Positions 31,530 through 39,830 of a stretch of 64,000 nt of DNA are shown one piece after another. Source of the DNA: Nocardioides sp. BGMRC 2183 (GTDB lineage: Bacteria; Actinomycetota; Actinomycetes; Propionibacteriales; Nocardioidaceae); assembly GCA_008123405.1 (NCBI GenBank), contig VSSA01000002.1, forward strand, positions 248,001-312,000. Direction: 5' to 3'. The translations under genes and the position numbers were made by a program. Below the pieces are notes generated by a model. That model did no database searches. It saw nothing but the letters and a program-made list of their open reading frames with translations, and had not been told where the DNA came from. The first letter of the stretch is position 1, and the number at the start of each line of letters is the position of its first letter.

Positions 31530-34115
31530 TCAGTCGACCTGGCCGGCGCGGAACGCCCACGCGGTCGCCTCGGCGCGACCGCGGACCCCGAGCTTGCGGT
31601 AGATCGCGCCGGAGTGGTGCATCACCGTCTTCGCGGTCATCCCCAGCTGCTCGGCGATCTGCTTGTTGGTCGCGCCGGTGGCGATCCGTTGCAGCACCTG
31701 CTGCTCGCGGGGGGTGAGGCGTTCCAGGGGGGTGAGGCGTTCCAGGGGCGACTCCGGCGCCGCCGGTACGGCGGGCACCGCGGCGCCGACCCTGCCCGTG
31801 TCGGAGCCATCCGTGTCAGCGTCGTCGGTGTCGGCGCCATCGGTGTCGGATCGTGCAACGAGGTCCGCATAGTCCCGGACGATCGCGGGACGGGCGGCCA
31901 ACGGGGTCGCGCGGCCGTCCTCGAAAGCCCGTGCCGCCGTCTGCTCGTCGAGGGCGGCGCGGGCTTCGGCCACGGTGGCGTCGTACCGCTCGATCCAGGC
32001 CTGGGGGGCCGAACCCACCAGGAGGTCACGATGGTCGGCGAGGGTGCCGTCGAGTCGGACAGCGGTCTCGTGGTCGCCGCGGGCGGCCGCGACCTCGACG
32101 ATGACCGCGGTCATCGAGTTCAGGGCGTCGGATTGCAGGCTGCGGCCACCGACCCGCAGACAGTCGGCCGCCAGACGGGCCGCGGTCACCGGGTCGCCGT
32201 GGACGACGGCAGCGGCCGCCGCGGTCCGCAGCAGCAACGACTCGCTGCGCCGGTCGTGGATGCGTCGGGCGGTCGCCAGCAGGTCGGGGAGCGCAGGGAG
32301 CCGGGCCAGCATCGGCCGCGCGAGATCGTCGGGAATGCCCTGCAGACACAGCCAGACGATGATCAGCGCCGGTGCGTCGTCGCTGGCCAGGGCGGCGTCG
32401 AGCGATCGCCGCGCGCAATCAGTGGCGCCCTCCGCGTCGCCGAGCCGGTTGCGGACCATCCCGGCCCAGCCGCTGAACCGGGCGACCATCCGGTCGTCCC
32501 CCTCCTCCTCGGCGAGGGCCAGCCCGCGCACGACGGCGTCGGCCGCGCCCGCGAAGTCGGCGGTGATCGGGAGGGTCCGGATCGTCAGGGCGTGGGCGAG
32601 GAGGCGCACGTCGACGTCGGTCAGATCCGCCGCCTGCGCCGCTGCCTCGCGGAGCAGCGAGCGCACCGGATCCAGGTCGGCTGGTCGCTCGGTGAGCAGA
32701 TGGATCTGGGCGAGCCGGAGCCGTGCCTCGACGACCAAGGCTTCCGGTACGGCGGCGCGAGGACGACCACGGTCGTGCTGCGCCAGCAGCCGTTGTAGCG
32801 CGTTCGCCACGAAACCGTCGTACCCACGGCGGAAGACGAGTGGCGTGATGCCACACCCGAGCTCCAAGCCGCGCTCCACGTCGTCGGCTGCGACCAGACG
32901 CTCGAGAACCTGACGCAGATCGGTCTCGCGGGCACTGAGCTCGATCATCGCGTCACTGTCCGAACCCAGGTCCAGGTCGCGCTTGCGGGAGCGGGTCAGC
33001 GCCAGGCAGGCGTCCACCCGCCGCTCCTCGACCAGGTCGCGCTCGCCATGGGCGTCGAGCTGGGCGAGGGCGAAGTCGCGCACCAGCGGCAACAGGGCGA
33101 ACGTCGGCTCGTGATGGATCGCGCGCGGCTCGACCAGACGTACGTCGACCAGGTCGGCGACCAGGTCGAGCAGCTCGGAGTCGCGCTGCCCGCTCGTCTC
33201 GCCCCCACCCCAGGTGTGCAGGACCCCGAGCTGCTCCAAGCCGACCGGTCCGGTGAAGACCGCCATCCGACGCAGCAGCGTGGCAGCGTCGGCAGGCACC
33301 AGCGCGTGGGTCCACTCCAGGGCAGCATGCAGGCTGCGGTGGCGGTGCGAGACCGCCGGTGCGGTGCGCGGCTGCTCCAGCCCGATCGCCGGGTGCGCTT
33401 GCAGATAGTGCTGTGCGCTGGCCGGTGGCATGGTCGTCACCCGGGCGGCCAGGAGCTCGATGCCGAGCGGCAGGCCGTCGACCTGACGGCAGACCGCTGC
33501 GATGTCGGGCAGTTGCGCCACGGTCGGGGTGAAGGCCGCGGACGATTCGACTGCACGCTGAAGGTAGAGCTGCACGGCCGGACTGGCGCGGATCTCCTGC
33601 GATGCCGCCTCGGCGGCCGGCAGCGCCAGCGGCGACAGTGTGATCGTGCGCTCCCCGGCGATCCGGAGCGGTCGGATGCTCGTCGCCAGCAGGCGAAATC
33701 CCGGGCAGGCCTGGCGCAGCACGGCGACCGGGTGCGGGTGGCCGCGCAGGTGCTCGCAGTTGTCCAGCACGACCCACCGCTGCGTCGTACCGAGGTCGGC
33801 GAGACGGTCGAGCAGCGAACCCTCCTCGCCGGCCGGCAGCGCGACCGCCGCGGCCACGGCCAGCAGCAGGTCGGACGTGGTGACCGCCGACTCGAGGCGG
33901 ACGAAGGCAGTGGCGCGGCCGCTGGTCTCCAGGCGGTCGGCCGCCTCGATCGCGGCGGAGGTCTTGCCGATCCCGGCCGCGCCACAGAGGGTCAGCAGGT
34001 CGGACCCCGGATCGGCATCATCGATCAGCAGGTCCACGATCTGCTCGAGCTCGTCCTCGCGCCCGATCAGGCGCGCCGTCGTCAGGTCCGCGAGGTCGAC
34101 GATCTCGGCCGACAT
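31530..34115 (-). CDS. Large LuxR-family regulator with AAA/NB-ARC-like ATPase domain
   Basis: An 861-aa regulator. The N-terminal P-loop ATPase has Walker A LCGAAGIGKTSAAIEA near residue 40 and RWVVLDNCEHLRGHPHPVAVL as Walker B near 113. A helical TPR-like middle region follows (residues ~380-720). The C-terminal LuxR HTH is LTPREQQVLQRIATGATNKQIAEQLGMTAKTVMHHSGAIYRKLGV. A 6-residue PLERLT duplication just before the HTH comes from an 18-bp direct repeat, and an Asp-Thr-rich run precedes it. It is divergent from the three-gene secreted-protein operon, its most likely target. Two decayed copies of parts of this gene lie 1.1 and 3.1 kb away. Confidence 0.9.
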   Translation of the reverse strand: MSAEIVDLADLTTARLIGREDELEQIVDLLIDDADPGSDLLTLCGAAGIGKTSAAIEAADRLETSGRATAFVRLESAVTTSDLLLAVAAAVALPAGEEGSLLDRLADLGTTQRWVVLDNCEHLRGHPHPVAVLRQACPGFRLLATSIRPLRIAGERTITLSPLALPAAEAASQEIRASPAVQLYLQRAVESSAAFTPTVAQLPDIAAVCRQVDGLPLGIELLAARVTTMPPASAQHYLQAHPAIGLEQPRTAPAVSHRHRSLHAALEWTHALVPADAATLLRRMAVFTGPVGLEQLGVLHTWGGGETSGQRDSELLDLVADLVDVRLVEPRAIHHEPTFALLPLVRDFALAQLDAHGERDLVEERRVDACLALTRSRKRDLDLGSDSDAMIELSARETDLRQVLERLVAADDVERGLELGCGITPLVFRRGYDGFVANALQRLLAQHDRGRPRAAVPEALVVEARLRLAQIHLLTERPADLDPVRSLLREAAAQAADLTDVDVRLLAHALTIRTLPITADFAGAADAVVRGLALAEEEGDDRMVARFSGWAGMVRNRLGDAEGATDCARRSLDAALASDDAPALIIVWLCLQGIPDDLARPMLARLPALPDLLATARRIHDRRSESLLLRTAAAAAVVHGDPVTAARLAADCLRVGGRSLQSDALNSMTAVIVEVAAARGDHETAVRLDGTLADHRDLLVGSAPQAWIERYDATVAEARAALDEQTAARAFEDGRATPLAARPAIVRDYADLVARSDTDGADTDDADTDGSDTGRVGAAVPAVPAAPESPLERLTPLERLTPREQQVLQRIATGATNKQIAEQLGMTAKTVMHHSGAIYRKLGVRGRAEATAWAFRAGQVD

Positions 34116-34117
34116 GC

Positions 34118-34273
34118 TCAGGCACCCACGTCGATGTCGTCGCGGGCCGGCGCCCACGCTCGTTCGCGCTGCCACGCATGCATCGCAAAGCCTCCCGTGA
34201 TCACGAGCCCGCCCCATGCGTCGAACACCGACGGTAGCGATGCCCGATGGGTGTCCGCAGCGATTCCGGGCAT
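34118..34273 (-). CDS. Possible 51-aa protein just upstream of the LuxR-type regulator
   Basis: An open frame from ATG 34273 to TGA 34118, ending two bases before the regulator start, so translational coupling is possible. The sequence contains VFDAWGGLVITGGFAMHAW and AWAPARDDIDVGA. Third-position G/C is lower than in neighbouring genes and no clear Shine-Dalgarno site is seen. It may be a leader or small membrane peptide, or chance. Confidence 0.3.
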   Translation of the reverse strand: MPGIAADTHRASLPSVFDAWGGLVITGGFAMHAWQRERAWAPARDDIDVGA

Positions 34274-34283
34274 TTGCCCGATG
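34242..34283. promoter_or_regulatory. Candidate operator between LuxR regulator and secreted-protein operon
   Basis: TGCCCGATG occurs at 34242-34250 and 34275-34283, exactly 33 bp apart (three helical turns). The second overlaps the palindrome CGGGCATTTGCCCG (34267-34280). The position, in the divergent intergenic region, suits binding by the LuxR-type protein. Confidence 0.5.
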
Positions 34284-34352
34284 TGGAGGAGCCAGCCCGT
34301 TCCTAGCGTCGAGGGCCTCCATCCCTGTTCTCAGCTGACGAGGAGCTCCACC

Positions 34353-36035
34353 ATGCGACGCATTGCCACCTTCCTCGCCGCGAGAGGAGCGCGCACCCTC
34401 ACCATCGTGCTGACGCCCCTCCTGCTCTGCGGCCTTGCGCTGGTCGCCGTACCGCCCTCCGCGAAGGCGGAGGTCGCTGCGGCGGCCGCAGTCTCCTGCG
34501 AAGACATGCCCGACACCACGGTCTCGATGACGGCCAACTTCAGCGGCGCCCTCGATTTCCAGCGGTGGCCGGGTGGCACGGTCACCCTCGGCCAGTTCCC
34601 CTGCACCGTGACCGTGACCAGGCCGGACGGGCCGATCGACTACACCCACCTCGCTGGCTGGGCTGTCTCGGTGCCCGGAAACAGCCTGATGGCGTCGGCC
34701 TCCATCGTCACCACACAGGTTCCCAACTGCACCGCGAGCGGCGCGATCGGCAGGGTCGACGGCACACGCCCGTCCTGCAGCTCCGCTTCGCCCGTCGGCG
34801 CCAACGGTCAAGGGTCGACGGCGCGGGTGATCATCCGCGCGGTCGCCGACCCCATCCTGACCGTCACCAAAGCGGGCACGGGCGCGGGCCTGATCAGCAG
34901 CAGTCCGTCAGGGATCTCCTGCGGCTCGACCTGTGCGGGACAGTTCGACCTCAACAGCACGGTGACCCTCTCCCACGTTGCGGCGGCCGGCTCGCGCTTC
35001 GTCAGCTGGGGAGGCGCGTGCGCCGGCGGTGGTGCGACCTGCACGGTGAGCATGAGCCAGAGTCAGTCGGTCACGGCCACGTTCGCGCTCTCCGCGTCCT
35101 CGAACCTCGCCATCCTCAAGGGTGGGGCGGGAACCGGCACGGTGACCAGCAGTCCGGCGGGGATCGACTGCGGCCCGACGAACACACCGGCCTGTCAGTT
35201 CAGCTTCGCCGACGGAACCCTGGTGGTGCTCACCGCTACACCCCAAGCGGGGTCCGTCTTCGCCGGGTGGGCAGGGGATGGCTGCACCGGCACCGGCAGC
35301 TGTACCGTCACGATGAACCAGAACCGGAACGTCGTCGCGAACTTCTCGCCGGTGGCGGTCCCGACCACCCTCACCGTCGACAAGACCGGCAGCGGGACGG
35401 GCACCGTCAGCAGCGCTCCGGCGGGGATCGACTGCGGGTCGACCTGCGCGGCGACCTTCGACTCCGGGACCACTGTCACGCTGAGCGCCGCGCCCGCCCC
35501 CGGATCGTCGTTCTCCGGTTGGTCCGGCGGCGGTTGCTCGGGCACGGGGCCGTGCGACGTCACGCTCAGCGCGGCGACAACCGTCACCGCGGGCTTCACG
35601 GCCGCAGCCACGACCACCCGTCCTGACGGGCTGGTCGGGGTCGGCAAGAAGCTCCTGGGCAACCGCATCTACAACCTCACCGGCGCGCGCCAGACGAAGG
35701 CGGCCACCATCAAGGCGAACAAGAGCAGGACGTTCCGGTGGGTCGTGCAGAACGACGGCACTGCCGCGGACAAGCTGCGGCTCTCGCAGAAGTCCAAGGG
35801 CAAGGGCGCATTCAAGGTCACCTTCAAGGTCGGCAGGACCACCATCACGAAGGCCGTGATGAGCGGGAAGTACGTCGCCTCGCTCGCGCCGGGGAAGTCG
35901 GCGACGATCACCGTGACGGTCAAGGCCACCAAGAAGGCGAAGCCACGGGCGAGTCGCACCCTCCTGCTGCGTGCCACCTCCGGTGAGGGTTCGACCGCCG
36001 ACGTGGTCGGCGTGAAAGCCACGGTAGGGAAGTAG
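34353..36035 (+). CDS. Secreted protein with three InlB B-type repeats
   Basis: A 560-aa exported protein. The signal peptide is cleaved after AKA near residue 38. A ~130-residue N-terminal domain with paired cysteines is followed by three divergent InlB B-repeat modules of about 75 residues, each with GTGxGxVxSxPxGIxCG, a FxxGTxVTLxAxxxxGSxFxGW core and a VTATF ending. The C-terminal ~130 residues are a basic beta-sandwich (VGVGKKLLGNRIYN...FRWVVQNDGTAADKLRL). No sorting signal is present, so it is probably released or held non-covalently. First gene of a three-gene secreted operon; GAGGAG precedes the ATG. Confidence 0.82.
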   Translation: MRRIATFLAARGARTLTIVLTPLLLCGLALVAVPPSAKAEVAAAAAVSCEDMPDTTVSMTANFSGALDFQRWPGGTVTLGQFPCTVTVTRPDGPIDYTHLAGWAVSVPGNSLMASASIVTTQVPNCTASGAIGRVDGTRPSCSSASPVGANGQGSTARVIIRAVADPILTVTKAGTGAGLISSSPSGISCGSTCAGQFDLNSTVTLSHVAAAGSRFVSWGGACAGGGATCTVSMSQSQSVTATFALSASSNLAILKGGAGTGTVTSSPAGIDCGPTNTPACQFSFADGTLVVLTATPQAGSVFAGWAGDGCTGTGSCTVTMNQNRNVVANFSPVAVPTTLTVDKTGSGTGTVSSAPAGIDCGSTCAATFDSGTTVTLSAAPAPGSSFSGWSGGGCSGTGPCDVTLSAATTVTAGFTAAATTTRPDGLVGVGKKLLGNRIYNLTGARQTKAATIKANKSRTFRWVVQNDGTAADKLRLSQKSKGKGAFKVTFKVGRTTITKAVMSGKYVASLAPGKSATITVTVKATKKAKPRASRTLLLRATSGEGSTADVVGVKATVGK

Positions 36036-36041
36036 CGGACC

Positions 36042-39000
36042 GTGTCGAACGGAGGCCGACCTGATCGCACCCTCGCGGTGGCAGCGGCGACGACAGCGTT
36101 CGCTCTCCTCGGGGGCGGCCTCCAGGCTGCGGCGGGGGGATCCCCCGCCGCGGCCGACCTCGCTCCCAGGACGGCCGTGGCGGCGCTGCCCGCAGCGGTC
36201 GAGTCGGTCGCGGCCGGTGCGCGACACTCGTGTGCGCTCACCAGCGCAGGACGGGTGTGGTGTTGGGGAGCCAACGACCGTGGGCAGCTCGGCCGCGACG
36301 ATGTCGAGAGCAGTGCGTCCCCGGTGTTGGTCGAGGGGGTGGCCGGCGTCGTCAGCGTCGTGGCCGGCGAGACCCACACCTGCGCGCGGACCCCCGGGGA
36401 AGTGTGGTGTTGGGGAGCGAACGGCTCCGGGCAACTCGGTGACGGCACGACGCAGGACCGGCACCTGCCGGTGCGGTCGTTGGCGGCGGGAGTGACCCGG
36501 GTCGCCGCCGGCAGGGCACACACCTGCGCGGTGGCCGATGCCGGCAGCCACGAGGTGCAGCTCCTCACCGTGTCGGCGTCGGGAGGCAGCTATCGCCTGT
36601 CCGACGGCTCGTCGTCGACCCCGGCCTTGGCGTGGAACGCCGGCCCGGCTGTCGTCGAGGCCGCGCTCGACGCGCTCTCCGGCAACTGGGACGTCTCGGT
36701 ACGCCGGGACGAGACGTCGCAGGGACTGCTGGTCGACTTCGACGGCGGCTCGGCGGCGCACCGCGATGTGGATGCGCTCGCGGTCGACGATGAGGCACTG
36801 CGAGGCGTCGCGGCCGAGGCGGGCATCACGGTGCTGACGGAGGGAGGATGGCGGCTGCTCTGCTGGGGCTCCGATGCTGCCGGTCAGCTGGGGCGGGGTG
36901 CGATCGGGGACGCGGAGATCGGTGGGAGCGCGGGGGACACGGATGTTGACGCGATAGCGACCGACCCGGTCACCGGCGCCTTCTTCCTCGCCGACACCTC
37001 CGAGTCCCGGATCTGGGAGTTCACCGACACCGGACATTTCCTCCGGCTCCATCGCGCGCTCGGCTATCAGCCCGGCGCGATCGGTGTGGCCCGACTCCGC
37101 GAGGGCACGACCGGCGACCGCGCGAAGCTTTTCGTGGTCGACGCATCCGGGGACTCGGCGACGCCCGGTGCGGTGCACCGCTACGACGTTGCGGCGATGA
37201 GCCCCGAGGCCGTCTACGACCCTGCCGACGATCCGAGGGTGGTGCCACCGGAATGGACGTGCCACTGCACCACGACGGCGATGGCCGTCGATCCCGCCGA
37301 CGGGACCGTGGTCCTCGTCTACGCCGGATCGGCCGGGCCGACGTCGTCGACGGAGCCGTATGCACCCTTCGCGAAGCTGGTCCGTGTCGCGCCCGGCCTG
37401 AGTGGATCGGTCGGGCCGAACCCGGTCGACCTGGTCGACGGATTCCCCGGCACCGCCGAGATCACCGACGTGGCCGCGGGATCGGATCGCTCCGGGACCC
37501 CGATCGTCTACGCGCTGCAACGGCCGTCCACCGGTGTCCCCGGAGGCTGGCGCATAGGAGTGTGGGACATCGGCGGCAACAGTCTCGCGCTGCGCGCCAG
37601 CTTCCCCGTCGATCCCGCGGTGCGGGGTGCCGACGACGGAAGCTATGACGGCGCCTGCCCGGTGCGCAGGGTCACGGAGCCGCGTCAGGTCGGATCGAGG
37701 CTGCGCCGCGAAGTGCACCTCGCCGACTACGGGTTCGGGGAGATCGGCCCAGCCGGCGACGGCGACGTCGGCGTGATCACCCGGTACAGCTACCGCGTGC
37801 AGGAGCAGGTCTTCGAGCCGGGCGAGGATCCTGTGACGGACGCCGGCGAGTGGGTCGATGACGGTCCGGTGACGTTGTCGCCGCCGCAGGACGCCTGCAT
37901 CACCGTCTTCGCCGCCGGATCCCAGGGAGGTTACGGGCGGTTCGTCGCGAGTCTTCGCGGTGAGGAGTCGAATGGCAGCGCACTCGGCGCGGCACCCACT
38001 GACCTGACGTGGACGACGGCGGGCCGGCTGCTGGTCGCCGACCCCCAGCACGAGCGTGTCCAGCAGTTCGCCAAGGTCGATCGCCGTCCGGTGCTCCGGT
38101 GGCCGGGCTCCCAGTACACGGCGATCCCGACGGGGAGCTCGCTGCTCGCTCAGGTCCTCGCCAACGAGGCCGTCGCGGTGTCCTCGGTCAGCGCCGGTGA
38201 CGCGCACACCTGCATCTCCACCGACAAGTTCGGAGCCCCCGGGCCCGTGCTGTGCTGGGGATCGAACGCCGCGGGACAGTTGGACATGTCGGACCGCCAG
38301 CCGTGGGTGCCGTTCCGCGATCCGGCCGAGACCGATGCCCGAACCAGCTTTCCGGTGGTCGCCACCGATCCGGGGGCCAACGGGGCTGACGTGCTCGCCG
38401 CCGCCGTGACGGCCGGCGGAGCAAGCACCTGCGCGAGTGATACCGGCGGGGCGAGCACCGGCACGCTGGTCGTCTGCTGGGGTGAGGACAGCGAGGGGCA
38501 GTTGGGTGCCCCGGCGTCGGAGCGTGGCGCCTTGGTCGCAACATCCCGTCAGCACCGCCTGCTCGACAGCGGTGGCACGGGCACCTGCCTCACAGTGCTG
38601 GACGCGGCCCTCGAATGCTGGGGCCCGGACGTCCTCGACATCGAGGCGGTTGCCAGCGCCTCGGTCAGCGCGCTCTCGGTCGGTGGGCGCCATGCCTGCG
38701 CAGTGGTCGACTCCGTGGTCCGTTGCTGGGGTGAGAACGGCTGGGGCCAGACCGGACCGTCCGGCACCGGAGACGCCACCGCGGTGACGGTGCCACTCAC
38801 GCCTCGCGTCGTCGCGCAGCCACCGAAGGGTCTCGGCGCCCCGATCACTGTGAGATTCGACGATCTCGCCGGCGGCGTCACCGACGAGGCGCTCCGCCTC
38901 ACCGACGCGGACGGGGCGGCAGTGCCGACCACCACGCGTTGCCGCGGCGTCACTGACGAACCCGTGGCGTGCACCTCGGGGACCGTACGCAGCGTGCTCC

Positions 39001-39830
39001 TCAGTCCCCGGGGCGGAGTCGTCGCCGGCGAGGCCTACCGGATAGAGGTCGATCCCGACGCCGGGCTGCTCGCCGGTGGTGAGCCGGTGTCGACCGCCGA
39101 CCCCCTCGAGGTGGACGCCCCCAGGGTGCTCGACGACCGTGATCTCGGCCAGGTCTACCGCTGGGGCCAGACCCGGTCGAAACAGGCATACGGGCACCAG
39201 GTGCTGCGTGAGTCGGCACCCGGCGCCACCGCGTCCTTCGACTTCACCGGTCGCGCAGTCGTCTGGTACACGCGACGCGGTCCCTCCGAAGGGGTGGCGA
39301 CGATCGCCATCGACGGCCGCGTTCGGCGTACCGTCGACAACTCGGCACGTCGCGACCGGCACCGGGTCGCCGTGCGGGTCGCCGGACTGAGCCCGGGTCG
39401 ACACACGATCACGGTCGGCGTGGAGGGTCGCCGCGGCACGCGTGCTCGTGGCCGGATGGTCACCATCGATGCGTTCGCGGTCGGTCGCCGGCTGGTGCGC
39501 AACCCGTCGGTGCGCACGGACTGGGGCGTGTGGCGCAGAGCAGGCGTCACGTGGTCGCGCGGCTCGACCGTGGGCTCGAGCCTCAGCGTGCGGTTCCGTG
39601 GCCGCCAGATCGTCTGGCACACGGTGGCGGGGCCACACCAGGGGAGCGCAGCCCTCCTGCTCGACGGGGTGCGCGTCGAGACGTTCGACGGGCTTGCCGC
39701 GAGATACCGGCGCCGATCGGTGGTGATCCCCGCAGACCCGGGCGTGCACCGACTGACGATTCGGGTGCTCGGCAGCACCCGGCGGGCGCCTTCGTACGTC
39801 GCCGTCGATGGATTCGAGGTCAGCCCGTGA
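36042..39830 (+). CDS. Secreted RCC1-repeat beta-propeller protein
   Basis: A 1262-aa exported protein beginning with a signal peptide. RCC1 repeats of the form VxAGxxHxCALTxxGxVWCWGxNxxGQLG are found at residues ~55-165, 270-290 and again at 715-910. Between them lie a surface-protein module (VQLLTVSASGGSYRLSDG...VVEAALDAL, near 170-235) and an NHL/LVIVD-like region with calcium-type loops. The C-terminal ~260 residues hold two similar beta-sandwich modules (VWYTRRGPSEGVATIAIDGRV and IVWHTVAGPHQGSAALLLDGV) of a carbohydrate-binding type. The GTG start lies 6 bp after the previous stop; the stop overlaps the next gene. Confidence 0.82.
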   Translation: MSNGGRPDRTLAVAAATTAFALLGGGLQAAAGGSPAAADLAPRTAVAALPAAVESVAAGARHSCALTSAGRVWCWGANDRGQLGRDDVESSASPVLVEGVAGVVSVVAGETHTCARTPGEVWCWGANGSGQLGDGTTQDRHLPVRSLAAGVTRVAAGRAHTCAVADAGSHEVQLLTVSASGGSYRLSDGSSSTPALAWNAGPAVVEAALDALSGNWDVSVRRDETSQGLLVDFDGGSAAHRDVDALAVDDEALRGVAAEAGITVLTEGGWRLLCWGSDAAGQLGRGAIGDAEIGGSAGDTDVDAIATDPVTGAFFLADTSESRIWEFTDTGHFLRLHRALGYQPGAIGVARLREGTTGDRAKLFVVDASGDSATPGAVHRYDVAAMSPEAVYDPADDPRVVPPEWTCHCTTTAMAVDPADGTVVLVYAGSAGPTSSTEPYAPFAKLVRVAPGLSGSVGPNPVDLVDGFPGTAEITDVAAGSDRSGTPIVYALQRPSTGVPGGWRIGVWDIGGNSLALRASFPVDPAVRGADDGSYDGACPVRRVTEPRQVGSRLRREVHLADYGFGEIGPAGDGDVGVITRYSYRVQEQVFEPGEDPVTDAGEWVDDGPVTLSPPQDACITVFAAGSQGGYGRFVASLRGEESNGSALGAAPTDLTWTTAGRLLVADPQHERVQQFAKVDRRPVLRWPGSQYTAIPTGSSLLAQVLANEAVAVSSVSAGDAHTCISTDKFGAPGPVLCWGSNAAGQLDMSDRQPWVPFRDPAETDARTSFPVVATDPGANGADVLAAAVTAGGASTCASDTGGASTGTLVVCWGEDSEGQLGAPASERGALVATSRQHRLLDSGGTGTCLTVLDAALECWGPDVLDIEAVASASVSALSVGGRHACAVVDSVVRCWGENGWGQTGPSGTGDATAVTVPLTPRVVAQPPKGLGAPITVRFDDLAGGVTDEALRLTDADGAAVPTTTRCRGVTDEPVACTSGTVRSVLLSPRGGVVAGEAYRIEVDPDAGLLAGGEPVSTADPLEVDAPRVLDDRDLGQVYRWGQTRSKQAYGHQVLRESAPGATASFDFTGRAVVWYTRRGPSEGVATIAIDGRVRRTVDNSARRDRHRVAVRVAGLSPGRHTITVGVEGRRGTRARGRMVTIDAFAVGRRLVRNPSVRTDWGVWRRAGVTWSRGSTVGSSLSVRFRGRQIVWHTVAGPHQGSAALLLDGVRVETFDGLAARYRRRSVVIPADPGVHRLTIRVLGSTRRAPSYVAVDGFEVSP

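Noticed and set aside
34908-39749. A 1613-codon open frame on the minus strand
   Set aside because: It lies antisense to the RCC1 gene and parts of its neighbours, has no domain or signal peptide, and has the Arg/Gly/Val-rich composition expected of a mirror frame in high-GC DNA.
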